33,788 nucleotides of DNA from Eubacteriales bacterium (lineage in GTDB: Bacteria; Bacillota; Clostridia; Oscillospirales; CAG-382): the NCBI GenBank assembly GCA_028705495.1, contig JAQWDK010000024.1, positions 1 to 33,788 on the forward strand. The letters run 5' to 3'. The notes below the pieces were generated by a model. It searched no databases. It was not told the DNA's origin and saw only the letters and a list, made by a program, of their open reading frames with translations. Each line of letters opens with the position of its first letter. The first letter of the stretch is position 1. Positions 33,787-33,788 of this stretch are shown one piece after another. The position numbers were made by a program, and so were the translations under genes.

Positions 33787-33788
33787 GG

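Noticed and set aside
1..33788. CRISPR arrays, tRNA or rRNA genes, insertion sequences, prophage genes
   Set aside because: I saw no regularly spaced repeats beyond the MraZ boxes, no cloverleaf or rRNA-like stretches, and no transposase, integrase or phage proteins.

Overview
The window is a stretch of a low-GC Gram-positive chromosome, most likely an anaerobic clostridium of the Ruminococcaceae/Oscillospirales type. The reasons are strong AGGAGG-type ribosome sites with frequent GTG and TTG starts, consensus sigma-A promoters with 17-bp spacers, a rubredoxin gene, a Bacillus/Clostridium-style division and cell wall (dcw) cluster, and no outer-membrane components. Species cannot be fixed from the sequence alone. 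Every gene I can support lies on the minus strand, so the map reads from right to left.

Right part (33788 to about 17830): an 11-gene operon for a Pel-like cationic exopolysaccharide. A perfect TTGACA-17-TATAAT promoter is followed by a leader that looks like a cyclic di-GMP class I (GEMM-I) riboswitch whose 3' side overlaps an intrinsic terminator. The genes are, in order: a coiled-coil protein, a membrane HD-GYP protein, PelD (here with an N-terminal epimerase-like domain), PelE, a PelA-type deacetylase (DUF2194), PelF, PelG, a CotH-kinase-like lipoprotein, a VTC-domain protein, a DUF4956 membrane protein and a DUF4832 protein. The pelD-E-A(deacetylase)-F-G core matches the arrangement known from Gram-positive Pel loci; the genes on either side look like an extension of it. 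Cyclic di-GMP could act at three levels: on transcription (riboswitch), on the synthase (PelD I-site) and on its own turnover (HD-GYP).

Between the two large operons lie a 54-residue rubredoxin gene with its own promoter and terminator, and an AT-rich gene-free stretch.

Middle and left part (17182 to about 3400): the dcw cluster mraZ-rsmH-ftsL-PBP-PBP-murF-mraY-ftsW-murG-ftsQ-ftsZ. It starts from a sigma-A promoter with three 10-bp-spaced MraZ boxes. Two collinear PASTA-domain penicillin-binding proteins lie in tandem, while murC, murD, murE, murB and ftsA are absent from the cluster. ftsZ has its own promoter. It is followed by a GNAT acetyltransferase and asd (aspartate semialdehyde dehydrogenase, feeding lysine/diaminopimelate synthesis), which end at a strong terminator. 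The left edge holds the 5' part of a secreted GHL10-type glycoside hydrolase with its own promoter.
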